Below are positions 61,201-64,000 of a stretch of 64,000 nt of DNA, piece by piece. Origin of the DNA: RGIG9060 sp036307825 (GTDB taxonomy: Bacteria; Spirochaetota; Spirochaetia; Treponematales; Treponemataceae); contig JAXJWW010000042.1 in the NCBI GenBank assembly GCA_036307825.1, forward strand, positions 1-64,000, read 5' to 3'. The translations under genes and the position numbers were made by a program. The stretch's first letter is position 1. Each line of letters opens with the position of its first letter. The notes beneath the pieces are model-generated. The model did not search any database and was not told the origin of the DNA. It saw nothing but the letters and a program-made list of their open reading frames with translations.

Positions 61201-62438
61201 TAGCAAAAAAATTCTACGATATGGGATTTGAACTTTATGCTACAGAAGGAAATGCAAAAATAATTTCTGACTTTGGAATGGAAGTTAAAGTTGTAAACAA
61301 AATCCACGAAAATTCAGAAGATAACTTATTAACACTTCTTGATTCTGGCAAAATTGACTATGTAATTTCTACATCTGCAAAAGGTCGTGACCCAAGAGCA
61401 GACTCTGTAAAAATGCGTCGTCATGCAGTTGAAAGAGATATTCCATGTTTAACTTCACTTGATACAGCAAATGCAATCGCTGATTGTTTATCTTCTAATT
61501 ATAATGTAAACAATGTAGAATTAGTTGATATCAATAAATTGAGAGATACAAGGGCTAAGTTAGCTTTCTCAAAAATGCAATGTGCAGGAAATGACTTTAT
61601 CGTTTTCAATGCTATCGACCAAGTTGTAGAAAATCCAGAAGGATTGAGTGTTCGTCTTTGTAACCGCCGAAAAGGAATTGGAGCTGACTCTTTAGTTATG
61701 GTTTCTCTTTCTGATAAAGCTGATGCTGCAATGAGAATCTTTAACCAAGATGGTTCAGAAGGAAAAATGGCAGGAAACGCTATTCGTTGTGTTGCAAAAT
61801 ATCTGTTTGACAATAATGTTAACGGAATTGCAGATATGATAAAAAAGGCAGATGAACATTCAGCAAATATGACAATCGAAACAGAAGCAGGTGTAAAAGA
61901 ATTAACTCTTTACATGCAAAATGGAAAAGTTTCTTCTGTAAAAGTTGATATGGGAAAACCTGAATTTACTCCAGCCAATATTCCTACAAGAATACAAATT
62001 CCAGAAGGAAAAGAAGCTATTGTAAATGCTCCAATAAATGTTGAAGGAATTGATTATTCTGCAACTGTACTTTCTGTTGGAAATCCACATTGTGTTGTAT
62101 TCAGTGGATTTGTTGATAAAATCGATGTTGCTCGTATTGGACCTCTATTTGAAAATCATAGAGCATTCCCAAGTAGAGTTAATGCAGAATTTGTTCGTGT
62201 TGTTGGCAGAAATGAATTAAAAGTTCGTACTTGGGAACGCGGAAACGGTGAAACTCCAGCTTGTGGAACAGGTGCTTGTGCCGCTGCAATCGCTGCTGTT
62301 TTAAACGGACACTGCCCAATGAACGAAGATATTACCGTAAAAGTAAAAGGCGGTGAACTTATCGTAAATTACACAGGCGAAACAGTTTACTTAACAGGTT
62401 CAGCTGAATTAGTTTACGAAGGTATAATCGAAATCTAG
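58266..62438 (+). CDS. carB: Fusion: carbamoyl-phosphate synthase large subunit and diaminopimelate epimerase
   Basis: A single 1390-aa frame. Residues 1 to about 1070 are CarB: [21 protein letters not shown], first ATP-grasp with [15 protein letters not shown], a second half with [12 protein letters not shown] and [15 protein letters not shown], and an MGS-like end ([15 protein letters not shown]). After a short linker, from about residue 1107, a full DapF follows: [21 protein letters not shown] and ACGTGACAAA, with both catalytic Cys. It links carbamoyl-phosphate (arginine and pyrimidine) supply with lysine/DAP synthesis. An AGGAG precedes the ATG. No frameshift signs are visible, so it is a genuine fusion. 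carA is not in the window. Confidence 0.95.
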   Translation: [1390 protein letters not shown]

Positions 62439-62466
62439 GATTTGTTAAAAATTCTTTTATAAAACA

Positions 62467-62518
62467 AAACACCTTTTTGTACTTTCATTTTTAAGTGAAG
62501 TATGGAAAGGTGTTTTTT
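62467..62518 (+). terminator. Terminator after carB-dapF
   Basis: AACACCTTT and AAAGGTGTT arms with partial pairing in the loop and a T6 run. Confidence 0.8.
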
Positions 62519-62642
62519 GTTTGTGTGTGGGGAAGATGGTGATTTTTTAATTTGTTCTTTTGGGAAAATTGTGCTATATTTAAATCTAGAATGTTGGGTA
62601 AAAACTTTTAAGTTTTGTATTTTAATTTTTTATAGGAGTAAT

Positions 62643-62855
62643 ATGTCAGATTTAGCTTTTGCAGAACTTGAAACTCAAGTTGAAAATCTACCTATGTATC
62701 AGTTAATTATACTCAAAAAAAAGATAGAAAGTATTGTTCAAAAAGAACTTTCTTCTTCTGACGAATTTATTTTTGATTCTCTTGTTCAACATACAGAAAG
62801 AGCAGATAGGGCAGATGAATATATTAAGGAATTACGAGCAAATGACAGATTCTAA
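62643..62855 (+). CDS. Antitoxin-like partner of the PIN toxin
   Basis: A 70-aa protein starting MSDLAFAELETQVENLPMYQ. It is highly charged and helical, with a C-terminal TERADRADEYIKELRAND tail, like small antitoxins that fold around a PIN toxin. No DNA-binding motif is obvious. The ATG at 62643 has TAGGAG seven bases ahead; the longer upstream frame includes the carB terminator and is not used. It overlaps the PIN gene by 14 bases. Confidence 0.75.
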   Translation: MSDLAFAELETQVENLPMYQLIILKKKIESIVQKELSSSDEFIFDSLVQHTERADRADEYIKELRANDRF

Positions 62856-63270
62856 AATATATATTGATACAGCGCCTTTTATTTATTATCTTGAAAAAAA
62901 TACACTTTATTTTGATAGAATAAGAAATTTTTTTATGCAATGCCATAGCGATAAAATTCCTTTAGAAACATCTGTAATTACTTTTGAAGAATATTGTGTT
63001 TATCCTCTAAGTATAGGAAATAATCAGTCTATTGCGAATTTTGAAAAATTTATTGAAGGTATGAATATAAATGTTCTTAATATAGATAAACAGATTGCCT
63101 TTGAAGCGGCAAAAATTCGTTCAAAATATCAATCTTTTAAAGCTTTAGATTCAATTCATCTTGCTACAGCTATAATGTCAGGCTGTAAGACTTTTATAAC
63201 TAACGATAAACAGTTACGACAAATTCAAGAACTTAATGTAGTTACAATGGATGATTTACAGTCTACATAG
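62842..63270 (+). CDS. PIN-domain ribonuclease toxin (VapC-like)
   Basis: A 142-aa PIN protein. Acidic metal residues are D in KIYIDTAPFIYYLE, E in ITFEEYCV, D in KALDSIHLATA and D in FITNDKQL, the VapC order. Such toxins cut tRNA or rRNA when the antitoxin is lost. The start ATG at 62842 lies inside the antitoxin gene, so the two are coupled; the longer frame upstream is only a shadow. Confidence 0.85.
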   Translation: MTDSKIYIDTAPFIYYLEKNTLYFDRIRNFFMQCHSDKIPLETSVITFEEYCVYPLSIGNNQSIANFEKFIEGMNINVLNIDKQIAFEAAKIRSKYQSFKALDSIHLATAIMSGCKTFITNDKQLRQIQELNVVTMDDLQST

Positions 63271-63289
63271 GATTGAGTCGAATTGTTGT

Positions 63290-63607
63290 TTACTTTTTCA
63301 TTTCTTTTAATAAAGTGCTGATGATTTTTTTATCTCTTTCGGATAATTTTGAAAATTCGTAGGCAATTTGTAATGCTTCTTTGGAATAATTTATAGTTTG
63401 CGGATTTATAGGTTCTAGGCCTAAAAGGGATTCAAGGGAAACGCCTAAAAACTTGGATATCTTTAAGGCTGTGTCGGCAGCGGGAATACTGTTGCGTTGT
63501 TTACCTTTGCTAAATGCACTTTCACTAATACCAATTTCTAAAGTTAATTCTTTTTTTAGAATATCTTTTTGTTCCAATAAAAATTCTACATTCTCCCAAA
63601 AACTCAT
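63290..63607 (-). CDS. XRE-family HTH regulator
   Basis: A 105-aa protein with an HTH_3 domain: EQKDILKKELTLEIGISESAFSKGKQRN, then AADTALKISKFLGVSLESLLGL. The tail KLSERDKKIISTLLKEM is helical. It is divergent from a lipoprotein gene across a 190-base region with several GACAAAAG/CTTTTGTC-type and CTGTC...GACAG dyads, which are its likely operators. It converges with the PIN gene. Targets are unknown. Confidence 0.82.
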   Translation of the reverse strand: MSFWENVEFLLEQKDILKKELTLEIGISESAFSKGKQRNSIPAADTALKISKFLGVSLESLLGLEPINPQTINYSKEALQIAYEFSKLSERDKKIISTLLKEMKK

Positions 63608-63799
63608 AATTCTAGATTAGTACATTTGTCTATTTTTGGTTTTTAGATTTGACAAAAGGGCGGTTAGAGAATAAAATATAATTGACTTTTGTCCTGGTAA
63701 TCTAAAGACAGATGTCATTAGTTTTATTTACTCTGTCGTATTTTGACAGACTGGGTGAAATATAATTTTGCAAAACAAAATTCTTTAGGAGGAATTGAG
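63608..63799. promoter_or_regulatory. Divergent regulatory region with dyads
   Basis: GACAAAAG at about 63652 is inverted to CTTTTGTC at about 63686, and CTGTC-GTATTTT-GACAG lies at 63732-63748, just ahead of a TATAAT at 63761-63766. These are candidate operators for the XRE gene to the left and the lipoprotein gene to the right. Confidence 0.5.
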
Positions 63800-64000
63800 A
63801 TGAAAAAATTTAGTATGTTGATTGTTAGCATTTTTTTTGTGTTAGCAATATTTTCTTTTGTATCTTGTAAAGGGGCGAGTACTCCTGACACAGAAATTAT
63901 TCCTAATACCGATACAGGTATTGTACCAGATGAAGAAAATCAAACCCCATCGTTAGAAAATAAAGAAATGGGATTTAATGTTGTGTTGCCAGGCAAAAAT
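63800..64000 (+). CDS. Lipoprotein, N-terminal part only (runs off right edge)
   Basis: An ATG at 63800, with AGGAGG ahead, opens a frame that stays open to the window end. The product starts MKKFSMLIVSIFFVLAIFSF with lipobox FVSC, so it is a surface lipoprotein. The mature start is an acidic, proline-containing linker (TPDTEIIPNTDTGIVPDEEN). The domain beyond is not visible. The AGGAGG is stronger than most in this window. Confidence 0.8.
   Translation, partial: MKKFSMLIVSIFFVLAIFSFVSCKGASTPDTEIIPNTDTGIVPDEENQTPSLENKEMGFNVVLPGKN

Overview
This window looks like an oriC-proximal chromosome segment from a very AT-rich spirochaete, most likely a host-associated Treponema. The evidence is the low GC, the ancestral origin order rpmH-rnpA-yidD-yidC-jag beside dnaA-dnaN-recF and gyrB-gyrA, many Treponema-style exported proteins, and an SUMF1/formylglycine-type protein with a hypervariable-looking C-terminus like the TvpA family. 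The species assignment is inference. TGA is an ordinary stop here: several intact genes end with it.

Left flank (1-12.6 kb): a partial MocR/PdxR-type regulator carrying many copies of one short DNA word, a HAD phosphatase, hisG, tRNA-Leu(CAA), a TlpA / CxxC micro-protein / polyferredoxin redox operon, a DUF4160-DUF2442 pair, a Cys-rich lipoprotein, an XRE regulator, an unknown 557-aa protein, GtrA, MATE and CDF transporters, a PAP2 phosphatase and an Rrf2 regulator.

Origin core (12.6-28.5 kb): a cyclophilin-FKBP lipoprotein, jag, yidC, yidD, rnpA, rpmH, a DciA-type gene, recF, dnaN, a putative oriC with DnaA boxes, dnaA, then gyrB and gyrA on the other strand. Two perfect 16-bp parS palindromes lie about 5.5 kb right of dnaA; parAB is not in the window.

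Middle (28.5-48 kb): TcdA, PepF, a WYL regulator with the same DNA word as the MocR gene, a large exported protein, an HD hydrolase, an unannotated probable type I toxin-antitoxin locus (33-aa membrane peptide plus convergent antisense RNA), a GH13 amylase lipoprotein with a remnant of a second copy, a PTS IIC, an AI-2E exporter, an M15 peptidase, an acyl-CoA ligase, two paralogous HTH genes with matching operators, an FGE-type lipoprotein and an EAL protein.

Right flank (48-64 kb): Hsp20 with a candidate sigma-54 promoter, HtpG, an XRE regulator divergent from a small P-loop protein, and an SUMF1-family gene interrupted by an in-frame TGA. The end of that gene resembles a variable region of a diversity-generating retroelement, although no reverse transcriptase lies nearby. 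TrkH-TrkA, an ECF S component, a CarB-DapF fusion, a VapBC-like pair, an XRE regulator and a truncated lipoprotein gene follow.

The observations most worth following are the orphan DGR-like target (52.1-54.3 kb), the type I TA candidate (34.4-34.75 kb), the dispersed TGTCATAT word inside two regulator genes, and the CarB-DapF fusion.
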